64,000 bases of DNA from Streptomyces niveus (lineage in GTDB: Bacteria; Actinomycetota; Actinomycetes; Streptomycetales; Streptomycetaceae), in assembly GCF_002009175.1 (NCBI RefSeq), contig NZ_CP018047.1, forward strand, positions 1,550,001-1,614,000, in the 5' to 3' direction. How positions within the stretch are numbered: the stretch's first letter is position 1; every line of letters begins with the position of its first letter. A program made the translations under genes and the position numbers. Shown piece after piece: positions 1 to 8,668 of this stretch. The notes beneath the pieces were generated by a model. The model ran no database searches, was not told where the DNA came from, and worked only from the letters and a program-made list of their open reading frames with translations.

Positions 1-45
1 GTTTCGCTCAGCGTCTCCGTGGGCGTTCGGCGCGGCAACATCTCA

Positions 46-81
46 CCGACCATCCGGGCGGATCACCGCCCGGACGGTCGG
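46..81 (-). terminator. Hairpin terminator after the M28 peptidase
   Basis: Two 16-nt arms (46-61 and 66-81) are complementary with one mismatch around a 4-nt loop, ATCA. The hairpin lies 4 bp beyond the stop of the minus-strand peptidase gene. There is no T-run, as is common for Streptomyces terminators. Confidence 0.7.
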
Positions 82-85
82 CACG

Positions 86-1531
86 TCAGTTCCCCGGCAT
101 CGGGAAGGCCACCGGGCTCCGCTTCCCGTCCCGGTTGACCGCCCGGACGCCGAAGAAGACGTTGTCCTTGGACAGGTCCACCGTGTGCGTGGTCGCGAGG
201 CCGACCTTGATCACATGCGTCCACTCCGGCTCCGTGGTCTCGCGCCACACCACCTCGTAGCCCGCCAGGTCCGGCTCCGTGCCGGGCGCCCACTTCAGCT
301 CGGTGTCATTGGTGAGGTTGCTCGTGACGATCCGAGCCTCGCGCGGGGTGCCCGGCGCCTGCGCCAGGGTCCACAGCACCGCGCCGTTCACGCGCGTCAC
401 ACGGGCGATGTAGTCGAAGTCGCAGAACTCGGGCAGGTCGCCGTACTGCTTGCCGCCCTCCACCCGTACGTCCTGGTGCTGGTGCGCGAAGTCCTCGGCC
501 GGTTCGGTGAACCGGGCCGCCGGATAGCCCTGTTCGAGGAACGGGATGTGGTCCCCGCCGCGCAGATAGCGGTCGCGCCGGTAGACGACACGGACGTTCA
601 TACCCGTCGCGTCGTTGTCCCCGACGTCGCTGACGAAGCGGGCGAGCTGCCGGGTCGCCGAGTCGTTCTCGCCGCCCACCGAGCGGCGGGTGTTGGCCTG
701 TGCCGGGGTCTCGGACGTCGGTACGCCCTCCGCGAAGAGCCGCACCGTGTACGGGTCGCGGGTGCCGTCGTCGGCGCGCGAGCTGCCGATGATGTCGTTG
801 GTGAACATGCCCTGGACGTCAACACCCGCCGTCCTGAACTGCGTTGCGGCGTACCGCGATCCGTACAGGCCCTGTTCCTCACCGGCGACCGCGGTGAACA
901 CGATCGTCGCCGCCGGGCGCCACTTCGCCATCACCCGGGCAAGCTCCATGACCAGCGCGACACCTGACGCGTCGTCATCGGCGCCGGGCGCGTCGCTGGT
1001 CGCGTCCATGACGTCGGTGACGCGCGAGTCGTAGTGCCCGGCGACGACGTACACGCGGTCGGGGGTGACCGAACCACGCAGCGTGGCAACGACGTTGGTG
1101 ATCCGCGTCGCCACCGGGATACGCGAGGCGGGCTCCTGGATGTACGACTGGAGCTCGGCGGTCATCCGGCCGCCCGACACCGCCGCGTACTTCTTCATCT
1201 CGGCCAGGATCCAGTCACGTGCGGCGCCGATCCCGCGCTCGGGGTCGTCCTGAACCGACAGGGTGTGCCGGGTCCCGAACGCGGCGAGCCGCCGTACGGT
1301 CGCCTCGATCCGGTCCGCGTCGATCTCCTTGAGCAGCTTGCGCAACTCCCGGTCGGGCGCCTGCGCGGTCGCGGCCCCGCCGCCGCTCTCACGGCCGCGA
1401 CCGCCGGCCGCGGCAGCCGCCGGCCCGGCGGAGGCGATCAGGGGGACGCCGGCCGCGGCGGTCACGGCGGCGGAGGTGAGTACGGTCCTTCTACGCGGTC
1501 TGCGCGGCGTTCCAGCGGACTGCTCGGGCAT
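86..1531 (-). CDS. Exported M28-family zinc aminopeptidase with C-terminal Fn3-like domain
   Basis: The 481-residue product starts with a twin-arginine-type signal (RRPRRR, then a hydrophobic stretch ending AAAA near residue 41), so it is probably secreted. The M28 metal-binding and catalytic signatures are all visible: GHYDSR (His166, Asp168), GADDDASG (about 183-190), GEEQGLYGS (Glu218/219), an Asp in TNDIIG (246) and a late His in GGDHIPF. The last 80 or so residues look like a fibronectin-III-type domain (EVVWRETTEPEW). Family knowledge: M28 enzymes remove N-terminal residues from peptides using two zinc ions. The substrate cannot be told from sequence. GGAAGGGAT precedes the ATG. Confidence 0.88.
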   Translation of the reverse strand: MPEQSAGTPRRPRRRTVLTSAAVTAAAGVPLIASAGPAAAAAGGRGRESGGGAATAQAPDRELRKLLKEIDADRIEATVRRLAAFGTRHTLSVQDDPERGIGAARDWILAEMKKYAAVSGGRMTAELQSYIQEPASRIPVATRITNVVATLRGSVTPDRVYVVAGHYDSRVTDVMDATSDAPGADDDASGVALVMELARVMAKWRPAATIVFTAVAGEEQGLYGSRYAATQFRTAGVDVQGMFTNDIIGSSRADDGTRDPYTVRLFAEGVPTSETPAQANTRRSVGGENDSATRQLARFVSDVGDNDATGMNVRVVYRRDRYLRGGDHIPFLEQGYPAARFTEPAEDFAHQHQDVRVEGGKQYGDLPEFCDFDYIARVTRVNGAVLWTLAQAPGTPREARIVTSNLTNDTELKWAPGTEPDLAGYEVVWRETTEPEWTHVIKVGLATTHTVDLSKDNVFFGVRAVNRDGKRSPVAFPMPGN

Positions 1532-1618
1532 GGAATATCCCTTCCGAAGCGATGAACCGGCGCCCCATCGTCATGGACAGGCCAACCCCGCACAAGGCCG
1601 CCGCGACCGGACGTCCGT

Positions 1619-2074
1619 TCAGTGCGGAAGGTCCAGTTCCGCGCGTACGGTCTTGCCCACCGGCACCCGGTCCAGCACCTCCCACCGGCTCGCCAGGGCC
1701 TCCACGATCAGCAGCCCCCGCCCGCTGCGCGCGTCGAGCGGCGGGGCGGGTGGCAGGTGCCCCGGACCCGGCGGTCGGCGTTCACCACGGGTGTCGGACA
1801 CCTCGATCCGCAGGACGTCCGGCGCCGTCGCGAGCCTGAGCCCCAGCTCGAAGTCCCGGCCGGGGACGCGGCCATGGGTCACCGCGTTGGCGGCGAGCTC
1901 GGCGACGACGAGCGCCGCGGCTTCGGACACCTCGGAGCCGTACGGGACGTTCCAGACGTGCAGTTGATGGAGCGTCAACTGCCGCGCGAGCCGGGCGCCG
2001 AGGGGGGTGGCGCTGAAACGCTGAGTGAACAGACGTACGGTGCCGCGTTGTTGTGGGGAGACGGGTGCGTTCAT
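1619..2074 (-). CDS. RsbW-like ATP-binding regulator (GHKL fold)
   Basis: This 151-residue protein has the histidine-kinase-like ATPase signatures of anti-sigma-factor kinases: an N-box (VAELAANAVTHG, 57-68), a G1 Asp (EVSDTRG, 91-97) and a glycine-rich G2 (SGRGLLIVEAL, 117-127). It is transcribed away from an HTH-DUF5753/DUF397 pair. ATPase, HTH and DUF397 together form the WhiJ/AbaA-like (Scr-like) trio that streptomycetes carry in many copies. The start is uncertain: no good ribosome site precedes this ATG, and the frame is open upstream to 2260. Confidence 0.75.
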   Translation of the reverse strand: MNAPVSPQQRGTVRLFTQRFSATPLGARLARQLTLHQLHVWNVPYGSEVSEAAALVVAELAANAVTHGRVPGRDFELGLRLATAPDVLRIEVSDTRGERRPPGPGHLPPAPPLDARSGRGLLIVEALASRWEVLDRVPVGKTVRAELDLPH

Positions 2075-2235
2075 GGCATCAACGTCGAGGTCAGCGGGGC
2101 AATCGGGCCAGGTCGCAAACCCGTACGCGTGGTCAGCGTACGGGTACGGAAGGTAGACAGCGCAGGTAACTGTGCGTGAGCATCGTTGAGTTGTGGGTGA
2201 CCGGCCAGGGACAGGCGCGCAGGAGAGGCAGCCGT

Positions 2236-3090
2236 ATGACGGACGGATTGGGCGGTACAAGCGGTGGTGGTACGGGCGGCGAGGAGCCGGAGACGTCGGA
2301 CAGCCTCAAGGCGTTCGGCGCGGTGCTCAAGGCGTTCCGCAAACGGGCGAGGCTGACCCAGGAGGAGTTCGCGCCTCGGGTGCGGTACTCGGTGCCGACG
2401 GTGGCCTCCGTCGAGCAGGGCCGGCGGTTCCCGACCCTGGAGTTCGTGGAGCGGTCGGAGGAAGTCCTCGACGCGTTCGGTGCGTTGCGCGGCGCGGCGA
2501 GGCATCTCGCGCGGCAGCCGGGGCTTGCGCGGTGGTTCCGTCAGTGGGCGAAGCTGGAGGTGGAGGCGCTCAGCCTCTACACGTACGAATGCCGGTTGAT
2601 TCCGGGCTTGTTGCAGACGGAGGCGTACGCCCGGAAGCTGTTCGTCAACCAGCTTCCGCCCCTCGGGGACGACCAGATCGAGACGAACATGGCGGCCCGG
2701 ACCGAGCGGCAGCGGCTGCTGCGGGAGCGCCCGAACACGTCCTACAGCTTCATCCTCGAAGAGCACCTGTTCCTGCGCAACACGGGCGGCAGGGAGGTGA
2801 CTCGGGAGCTGATCGACCACATCCTCGCCCTCGCCGAGCAACGGAACATCGAGATCCAGCTCATGCCGCAGGTGAAAGAGGACCACGCGGGGCTGCACGG
2901 TCCGATGCGGCTGCTGGAGACCCCGGACAACCGCTGGCTCGCCTACTGCGAGGGCCAGGAAAGTGGACAGCTCATCACTGACCCGAAAGTGGTCAGCATG
3001 CTCCAGATGCGATATGCCAGGATGCGTTCACAGGCTCTCTCCCTGGAGGACTCCCTGAGCCTGTTGCGGCAGATGCGAGGAGCGGAATGA
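2236..3090 (+). CDS. XRE-family HTH regulator with DUF5753 domain (WhiJ/Scr1-like)
   Basis: The product has 284 residues. A helix-turn-helix lies at about 24-80 (LTQEEFAPRVRYSVPTVASVE), followed by a DUF5753 sensor-like domain from about 100 to the end (YECRLIPGLLQTEAYAR). The ATG at 2236 is preferred because AGGAGAGG stands 10 nt upstream; the frame is open from 2176. The gene overlaps the DUF397 gene by 4 bp (ATGA), so the two are translationally coupled. Family knowledge: such pairs regulate development and antibiotic production in Streptomyces and have been proposed to act as toxin-antitoxin-like modules. The effector here is unknown. Confidence 0.85.
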   Translation: MTDGLGGTSGGGTGGEEPETSDSLKAFGAVLKAFRKRARLTQEEFAPRVRYSVPTVASVEQGRRFPTLEFVERSEEVLDAFGALRGAARHLARQPGLARWFRQWAKLEVEALSLYTYECRLIPGLLQTEAYARKLFVNQLPPLGDDQIETNMAARTERQRLLRERPNTSYSFILEEHLFLRNTGGREVTRELIDHILALAEQRNIEIQLMPQVKEDHAGLHGPMRLLETPDNRWLAYCEGQESGQLITDPKVVSMLQMRYARMRSQALSLEDSLSLLRQMRGAE

Positions 3091-3332
3091 GCACCACGGA
3101 ACTGGCCTGGTTCAAAAGCAGCTACAGCAGCGGCTCCGGAGACAGCTGTGTCGAAGTAGCCCTCTCCTGGCACAAGTCCACCTACAGCAGCGGCTCCGGG
3201 GACGATTGCGTCGAGGTCGCCGCCTGCCCCACCACCATCCACGTCCGCGACTCCAAGGTCACCGACGGCCCCCAACTGGCCCTCGCCCCGGGCGCCTGGA
3301 CGCACTTCGTCACCTACGCGGCCAGCGCCTGA
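3087..3332 (+). CDS. DUF397 protein with a duplicated N-terminal motif
   Basis: This 81-residue protein is coupled to the HTH gene through an ATGA overlap. Residues 8-25 (WFKSSYSSGSGDSCVEVA) are repeated at 28-45 (WHKSTYSSGSGDDCVEVA) with 15 of 18 identical, followed by the usual DUF397 end (HVRDSKVTDGP and GAWTHFV). A typical DUF397 protein has one such motif in about 60 residues, so the front half is doubled here. DUF397 proteins are small partners of the preceding HTH-DUF5753 family; biochemical function is unknown. Confidence 0.85.
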   Translation: MSTTELAWFKSSYSSGSGDSCVEVALSWHKSTYSSGSGDDCVEVAACPTTIHVRDSKVTDGPQLALAPGAWTHFVTYAASA

Positions 3333-3348
3333 GCCACCCCGAACGCGG

Positions 3349-3382
3349 CGGCGGCGAACGGTCGTTGGACCGTTCGCCGCCG
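3349..3382. terminator. Bidirectional hairpin terminator
   Basis: A perfect 15-bp stem (3349-3363 with 3368-3382) around a GTTG loop sits between the converging DUF397 and msrB genes. It can serve both strands. Confidence 0.8.
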
Positions 3383-3395
3383 TGTGACGTGCCGC

Positions 3396-3803
3396 TCAGC
3401 TCTCGTCGGCGGTCAGCCGCAGGGAGATCGAGTTGATGCAGTAGCGCTGGTCGGTCGGGGTCGGGTAGCCCTCGCCCTCGAAGACGTGGCCCAGGTGCGA
3501 GCCGCAGCGTGAGCAGCGGACCTCGATGCGGACCATGCCCATCGTGCGGTCCTCGATCAACTCGACCGCGTCGCTGTCCTTCGGGTCGTAGAACGACGGC
3601 CAACCGCAGTGCGACTCGAACTTCGTGTCGGAGCGGAACAGCTCCGCGCCGCACGCGCGACAGGAGTAGACGCCGGCCGTCTTGGTGTCCGTGTACTCAC
3701 CGACGAAGGCAGGCTCGGTACCGGCCTGGCGCAGCACCGCGTACTCGGCCGGGGACAGCTCCTCGCGCCACTGCTCGTCGGGCTTGTCGATGTCGTACGC
3801 CAT
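3396..3803 (-). CDS. msrB: Peptide-methionine (R)-S-oxide reductase
   Basis: The 135-residue protein reduces methionine-R-sulfoxide in oxidised proteins, using thioredoxin-type reductant. Two CxxC pairs (Cys48/51 and Cys97/100) form the structural zinc site, and RYCINS holds the catalytic Cys122. HCGWPSF (65-71) and GSHLGHVF (101-108) are standard MsrB blocks. It begins 10 bp after murC ends, so it is probably co-transcribed with murC. Confidence 0.95.
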   Translation of the reverse strand: MAYDIDKPDEQWREELSPAEYAVLRQAGTEPAFVGEYTDTKTAGVYSCRACGAELFRSDTKFESHCGWPSFYDPKDSDAVELIEDRTMGMVRIEVRCSRCGSHLGHVFEGEGYPTPTDQRYCINSISLRLTADES

Positions 3804-3813
3804 GACTTCCTCT

Positions 3814-5214
3814 CTAAGGGGTCAGCCGGGCCAGGATCTCCGGACCGAGGTCCGTCACATCACCGGCCCCCATGGTGAGAACGAGATCACCGGGCTTCGC
3901 CATTCCCGCCACGGCCTCGGGCACCGCGCCCTTGTCGTGTACGGCCCTGACGTCCGCGCCCGCGCGCTCCGCCGCCTCGATGATCAGCGCGCTGGTGATG
4001 CCGGGGATCGGGTCCTCGCGGGCCGGATAGATGTCCAGCACGACCGAGCCGTCTGCCAGGGCGAGAGCCTGGCCCATCTCCGTACCCAGTTCCTGCGTGC
4101 GCGAGAAGAGGTGCGGCTGGAAGACGACGAGCAGCCGGGAGCCGGGGGCGGCGGCGGCGCGCATCGCCTCCAGGTCGGCGGCCATCTCGGTGGGGTGGTG
4201 CGCGTAGGAGTCGATGACCTGCACACCGTTCGCCTCGCCCTTGAGCTGGAGGCGGCGCTTGACGCCGGTGTACTTGCCGAGAGCGGAGGCGAGGTTGTGC
4301 GCCGGGATGCCGAGCGCGACGCCCGCCGCGAGGGCGGCCACCGCGTTGTGGGCGTAGTGGCGGCCGGGGACGGAGACCGTGAAGGTGAGGAAGCGGCCGG
4401 CGAGGACGACCGTGACCTCGCTGGTCAGACCGCGCGCGGTGACCTTATGGACGCGTACGTCGGCGTCCGCCGCCTCGCCGTACGTCACGACCTTGATCGT
4501 CGACAGGTCGCGGATCTTCGCGGTCAGCTCGACCGCGCCGGGCTGGTCGGCGGCGATCACCAGCGTGCCGCCGGGGACGATCTTGCCGACGAACGTCTCG
4601 AAGGACTCGTAGATCTCGTCCATGGAGGCGTAGTTGGCGTGGTGGTCCAGTTCGACGTTGAGGACGATCGCGACCTCGGGGTCGTACTTCTGGAAGCTCC
4701 GGTCGCTTTCATCCGCCTCGGCGACGAAGATCTCGCCGGCGCCGTGGCGGGCGTTGGTGCCGGGCCCGTCCAGGTCGCCGCCGATGGCGTACGACGGGTC
4801 GAGGCCCAGCTCCGTGAGGGCGACGGCCAGCATGGAGGTCGTCGTCGTCTTGCCGTGCGTACCGGCGACGGCGATGGACCGCAGGCCGCCGCCCATCAGC
4901 GCGGCGAGCGCGTCGGAGCGGTGGACGACCGGGACGGACAGTTCGGCGGCCCGTACCAGCTCCGGATTGTCCGCCCGGATCGCGCTGGAGACGACCACGC
5001 ACGACGCGTCGTCGGCGAGGTGCTCCGCCGCGTGGCCGATGTGGACCGTGGCGCCGAGCGCGCGCAGGGCCTCGGCGGTGCCGGACTCCTTGGAGTCGCT
5101 GCCCGCGACCTTGGCGCCCCGCTGGGTGAGGATCTTGGCGATACCAGACATTCCGGCGCCGCCGATGCCGATGAAGTGCGGCCGTTCCATGGCGGTGGGG
5201 ATACCGGGTGCCAT
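3814..5214 (-). CDS. murC: UDP-N-acetylmuramate--L-alanine ligase
   Basis: This 466-residue cytoplasmic enzyme adds L-Ala to UDP-MurNAc, the first amino-acid step of peptidoglycan precursor synthesis. The UDP-binding start (HFIGIGGAGMSG, 13-24) and the ATP P-loop (GTHGKTTT, 118-125) are intact, followed by the central (EADESDRSF) and C-terminal ligase domains (SYAHHPTEM). The start at 5214 is chosen because GGGAG precedes it by 8 nt; the frame is open to 5301. msrB follows after 10 bp. Confidence 0.95.
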   Translation of the reverse strand: MAPGIPTAMERPHFIGIGGAGMSGIAKILTQRGAKVAGSDSKESGTAEALRALGATVHIGHAAEHLADDASCVVVSSAIRADNPELVRAAELSVPVVHRSDALAALMGGGLRSIAVAGTHGKTTTTSMLAVALTELGLDPSYAIGGDLDGPGTNARHGAGEIFVAEADESDRSFQKYDPEVAIVLNVELDHHANYASMDEIYESFETFVGKIVPGGTLVIAADQPGAVELTAKIRDLSTIKVVTYGEAADADVRVHKVTARGLTSEVTVVLAGRFLTFTVSVPGRHYAHNAVAALAAGVALGIPAHNLASALGKYTGVKRRLQLKGEANGVQVIDSYAHHPTEMAADLEAMRAAAAPGSRLLVVFQPHLFSRTQELGTEMGQALALADGSVVLDIYPAREDPIPGITSALIIEAAERAGADVRAVHDKGAVPEAVAGMAKPGDLVLTMGAGDVTDLGPEILARLTP

Positions 5215-5321
5215 ACGTGTTCTCCCAGGGTGGTGCGGTGCGGCCCGCGCGGAGGAGGTGCGGCCCGCGCGGCGGGGTGCGGGGCTGCCGGGCGTACGCA
5301 CGCCGTCAGCGGTCTCCCAGC

Positions 5322-5849
5322 CTATTCGCTCCGGCCCGCTCCGCCCGCCCCCTGGGCCCGCCCTTCGGCGCTGTCGTCCTCCGGGCCGTGCGCGAAGAGC
5401 TTGAGCACGGGTACGCCGACCTTGTGGCGGGCGCGCGAGGCCCAGTCCCGGTGGAAGAACTCCTCCACGTAGTGCGGTTCGGTGAGCACGATCACCTCGT
5501 CGGCGGCCGACTGCTCGACCACGGACTTGAGGTGGTCCAGCGGGTGGTTCTCGACCACCAGGCCGCTGGCCTCCCGGCCCGCCGCCTTCAGCGCGGCCAG
5601 GGAGTGGGCCAGGGCCAGCTCGGCGGGGCCGCGGGCGGCGGCGCCCTCGGGCTCCTCGCCCTCACGGCCTGCCTCTCTCAGCTCGCCGAACGCGACGTCG
5701 TCGATGGCGCGCAGCAGCGCGTCCGCCTGGTCGCCGCGCGGCTGCATGAGCACGATGAAGGTGACGTTCTCCTCGCCGTGGAGCGTGGTCACGAAGTCGA
5801 CGTCCACGGACGACAGGGGCTTCTCGATCATCAATACGCTTGTGAACAC
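5322..5849 (-). CDS. Conserved hypothetical protein, possibly universal-stress-like
   Basis: The 175-residue product is not firmly recognised. An alternating beta/alpha pattern (VTFIVLMQPRG, DEVIVLTEPHYVEEFFHRDW, HKVGVPVLKLFAHG) suggests a small Rossmann-like or universal-stress fold, with an acidic, variable middle and a low-complexity tail. Orthologues in streptomycetes are sometimes labelled indole-3-glycerol-phosphate synthase; no TrpC motif is visible here and I do not support that. A GTG start is chosen because GAAGGGCG lies 7 nt upstream. It is upstream of murC on the same strand, 107 bp away. Confidence 0.65.
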   Translation of the reverse strand: MFTSVLMIEKPLSSVDVDFVTTLHGEENVTFIVLMQPRGDQADALLRAIDDVAFGELREAGREGEEPEGAAARGPAELALAHSLAALKAAGREASGLVVENHPLDHLKSVVEQSAADEVIVLTEPHYVEEFFHRDWASRARHKVGVPVLKLFAHGPEDDSAEGRAQGAGGAGRSE

Positions 5850-5981
5850 GGCAGGCGCCCTTCAACGTTCAGGGGCCGGTGAGGCCCGCTGCGGAAACCA
5901 TCCTTCCCCGTGTCCGCACGGGGTCTGCCTGAGTAAGTGTGCCCAGCGGAAGCTAACCGGAACGAGAAATTCCGCCCAATG

Positions 5982-6746
5982 TCAGATCCGACGGTATCGG
6001 GTGAAAAGGAACCCGGCTTCTTCCAGCACGGCCGCCAAGGCGAAGCGCTCGGGGTCCGCGAGGTCCGGTCCGCCCGTGATGCGCTGCGCGCTGCCGACCG
6101 CGAGGAGGGGGGAGACCGTCAGGCAGAGTTCGTCCAGCACGCCGGCCGCCACGAACTGGCCGAGCAGCCGGGGGCCGCCCTCGGTGAGCTGGCGCTTCAG
6201 GCCCAGCTCCGCCAGGGCCGCGACCGCGCGGAGCGGCTCGACGCCCGGGCCGTCCCCGGCGACCAGCACCCGGGCGCCCGCCTGCTCGGCGGCGCGGATC
6301 CGGTCGGGGGACGCCGCGGCGCCGGTCAGGACGAGGGTCTGGACGAGGGGCGAGACGAAAAGCGGAAGCGAGAAGTCCAGGTTCAGGCTCGCGCTCACGA
6401 CGGCGATCACGGGGGCGGGCGCCTGCCCGGCGGCGGCACGCCGCTCGGCGAAGGCCTCTCGGGCGCGGGCGGGGCGGTAGCCCTCCAGGCGAACCGTTTC
6501 AGCACCGACGAGGACGACGTCCGCGAGCGCGCGCAGGGTGCCGAAGATCCGCATGTCGGCGTCGGAGGAGATGGCCTGCGAACGGCCGTCGTGGTGGGCG
6601 GCGCCGTCGAGCGTGGAGACCATGTTGGCGCGCAGCCAGGACCGGTCTTCGCGGGGCTCGGGGTACGCGTACGCGTCGGCGAGGTCGTCGAGGGCCCACT
6701 CGTGGTCTGGCGTCGGCTCGGACGGCACGGGGTACAGGCGTCGCAT
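5982..6746 (-). CDS. Pyrimidine reductase-family protein (RibD C-terminal/DHFR-like)
   Basis: The 254-residue protein has the RibD reductase fold: N-terminal RANMVSTLDGAAHHDG, then ADVVLVGAETVRLEGYRP, and a C-terminal LTEGGPRLLGQFVAAGVLDEL. RibD reductase domains reduce a riboflavin-pathway pyrimidine with NADPH. There is no deaminase domain and no other rib gene nearby, so the actual substrate is open. The ATG at 6746 matches the family N-terminus (MRRLYP); the longer frame runs into intergenic repeats. Those repeats lie directly upstream. Confidence 0.8.
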   Translation of the reverse strand: MRRLYPVPSEPTPDHEWALDDLADAYAYPEPREDRSWLRANMVSTLDGAAHHDGRSQAISSDADMRIFGTLRALADVVLVGAETVRLEGYRPARAREAFAERRAAAGQAPAPVIAVVSASLNLDFSLPLFVSPLVQTLVLTGAAASPDRIRAAEQAGARVLVAGDGPGVEPLRAVAALAELGLKRQLTEGGPRLLGQFVAAGVLDELCLTVSPLLAVGSAQRITGGPDLADPERFALAAVLEEAGFLFTRYRRI

Positions 6747-6794
6747 GCGCGCAGTCTGACACGCGCGGTGGCCTCCGGCTGGGTGGGCGGCCTT

Positions 6795-7470
6795 GTCCTC
6801 AGGCGCCGGACGGGCTGGGTGGGTGGCCGCGGCGGGTGCCCTGCGGGGTGGTCCTGTCCTCAAGCGCCGGACGGGCTGGTGGCGGCCGGGCCCGGTCGCC
6901 GAACGTTCTCCCGGACGGGGGTGTGTCCTCAAACGCCGGACGGGCTGGTGGCGGCCGGGCCCGGATCCTGCCCGACCGCCCATCGTGGTGTGTCCTCAAG
7001 CGCCGGACGGGCTGACTGTGGCCGGCCTCGGCGGCAGTCCCGAGGCCCATGCGGGGCTTCTCAAACCAGCCCGGCGGGCCTCTCAAACCGCCCGGCGGGC
7101 TTCTCAATCGCCCGGCGGGCTCTCAAGCCCGTCCGGCGATTGAGGACGAACCAGTCGGTGGGCGGGCCGTTCCCCGTCAGCGTCCTGACTCGCACGCCCG
7201 GCCCAGGCGCGCATTTCAAGCCCGTCCGGCGATTGAGGACACCCCCGCCACGGGCAGTCGGGGCCGATCCGGCCCGGGCCACCACCAGCCCGTCCGGCGA
7301 TTGAGGACAAACCGGTCGGCGGGCGGGCCGTTCCCCGCCGGCATCCGGACTTGCAAGCCGGGCCCAGGCGCGCATTTCAAGCCCGTCCGGCGATTGAGGA
7401 CACACCCGCGACGGGCAGTCGGGTCCGATCCGGCCCGGGCCACCCACCAGCCCGTCCGGCGATTGAGGAC
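6795..7470. repeat. Array of nine intergenic repeat cores in two opposed blocks
   Basis: This 772-bp gap (6747-7518) between divergent genes holds nine 23-bp copies related to GTCCTCAATCGCCGGACGGG-CT. Four are in forward sense (6795, 6856, 6925 and 6992). Five are in reverse sense (7125, 7218, 7286, 7379 and 7448). Three degenerate copies lie at about 7060-7120. The reverse block is also a tandem duplication: 7141-7301 and 7302-7463 are about 161 bp each and closely similar. Related copies occur at 10695, 31381, 31449, 35348 and 35415. The equal spacing and inverted layout argue against coding function. Confidence 0.9.
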
Positions 7471-7518
7471 AAGGCCAGCCGCAGGCAGGCGGACCCGCAC
7501 GCTCTAGAGTTGGGCACC

Positions 7519-8586
7519 GTGTCCGCCTCCCCCGCCCTCCCCGAACCCGTATCCCTCTGCGCCCGCACCCCCCGCGTCGCCGCCGAGCGACTGGTCGGCG
7601 AGATGGTGCCGCCGCCGCGTTTCGACTCCGTACGCTTCGACACCTACGTCCCCGACCCGAACCAGCCCAGCCAGGCCGAGGCCGTCACCGTACTGAGCAC
7701 GTTCGCCGCCGGGCTCGGAGACACCGCGGACACCACGCGCGGCAAGCGGCGCTGGTTCGGCCGCAAGCCCCCCGCCGAGGCCGGCCCCCGTGGCGTCTAT
7801 CTCGACGGCGGTTACGGCGTCGGCAAGACCCATCTGCTGGCCTCCCTCTGGCACGCCACCCCCGCCGCCCCCGAGCAGAAGGCCTTCGGCACCTTCGTCG
7901 AACTGACGAACCTCGTCGGCGCGCTCGGTTTCCAGCAGACCGTCCAGACCCTCGGCGGCCACCGGCTGCTCTGCATCGACGAGTTCGAGCTGGACGACCC
8001 GGGCGACACCGTCCTCGTATCGAGCTTGCTGAGCCGGCTCGTGGAGGCGGGCGTGGCGCTCGCCGCGACCTCCAACACGCTGCCCGGCAAGCTCGGCGAG
8101 GGCCGCTTCGCCGCCGCCGACTTCATGCGCGAGATCCAGGGGCTCTCCGCGCGCTTCCGCCCGCTGCGCATCGACGGCGAGGACTACCGGCACCGGGGGC
8201 TACCCAAGGCCCCCGCCCCGCTGACCACCGAGCAGGTGACGCGCGCCGCGCACGCGACCGAGGCCGCGAGCCTGGACGACTTCCCGTCCCTGCTCGCCCA
8301 CCTCGCCACCGTCCACCCCAGCCGGTACGGCGCGCTGACGGAGGGTCTGCGGGCCGCCTGCTTCACGGACGTGGGCCCCGTGCCCGACCAGTCGACGGCG
8401 CTGCGGCTGGTCGTACTCGCCGACCGGCTGTACGACCGGGAGATACCGGTCCTCGCCTCCGGGCTGCCCTTCGACCGGCTGTTCGGCGAAGAGATGCTGA
8501 ACGGCGGCTACCGGAAGAAGTACTTCCGTGCGATCTCCCGTCTCACCGCCCTGGCACGCGACGCAAAGGGCCTGCTCGCCGAGTAA
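7519..8586 (+). CDS. zapE: ZapE/AFG1-family AAA ATPase
   Basis: The 355-residue protein has a Walker A loop (GGYGVGKT, 97-104) and Walker B (LLCIDEFELDD, 150-160), followed by LAATSNTLP and the FMREIQGLSARF region typical of the AFG1/ZapE family. In proteobacteria ZapE binds the FtsZ ring, and mitochondrial AFG1 works in protein quality control; the actinobacterial role is inferred. The GTG at 7519 fits the family N-terminus (SLCARTPRVAAERLVGEMVPPPRF). The longer frame reads back into the repeat array. Confidence 0.88.
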   Translation: MSASPALPEPVSLCARTPRVAAERLVGEMVPPPRFDSVRFDTYVPDPNQPSQAEAVTVLSTFAAGLGDTADTTRGKRRWFGRKPPAEAGPRGVYLDGGYGVGKTHLLASLWHATPAAPEQKAFGTFVELTNLVGALGFQQTVQTLGGHRLLCIDEFELDDPGDTVLVSSLLSRLVEAGVALAATSNTLPGKLGEGRFAAADFMREIQGLSARFRPLRIDGEDYRHRGLPKAPAPLTTEQVTRAAHATEAASLDDFPSLLAHLATVHPSRYGALTEGLRAACFTDVGPVPDQSTALRLVVLADRLYDREIPVLASGLPFDRLFGEEMLNGGYRKKYFRAISRLTALARDAKGLLAE

Positions 8587-8668
8587 GTTCGGTGCCGTAA
8601 CGATGTGCGGCGCGCGAGGTGCGTTCGATCAGCTCCCGCGTGCCCGATACAGAAGGGTTCCCATCACC

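Noticed and set aside
5322..5849. Indole-3-glycerol-phosphate synthase
   Set aside because: No TrpC barrel motif and the protein is too short; recorded as hypothetical.
6795..7470. CRISPR array
   Set aside because: Repeat cores occur in both orientations with related, not unique, sequence between them, and no cas gene is present.
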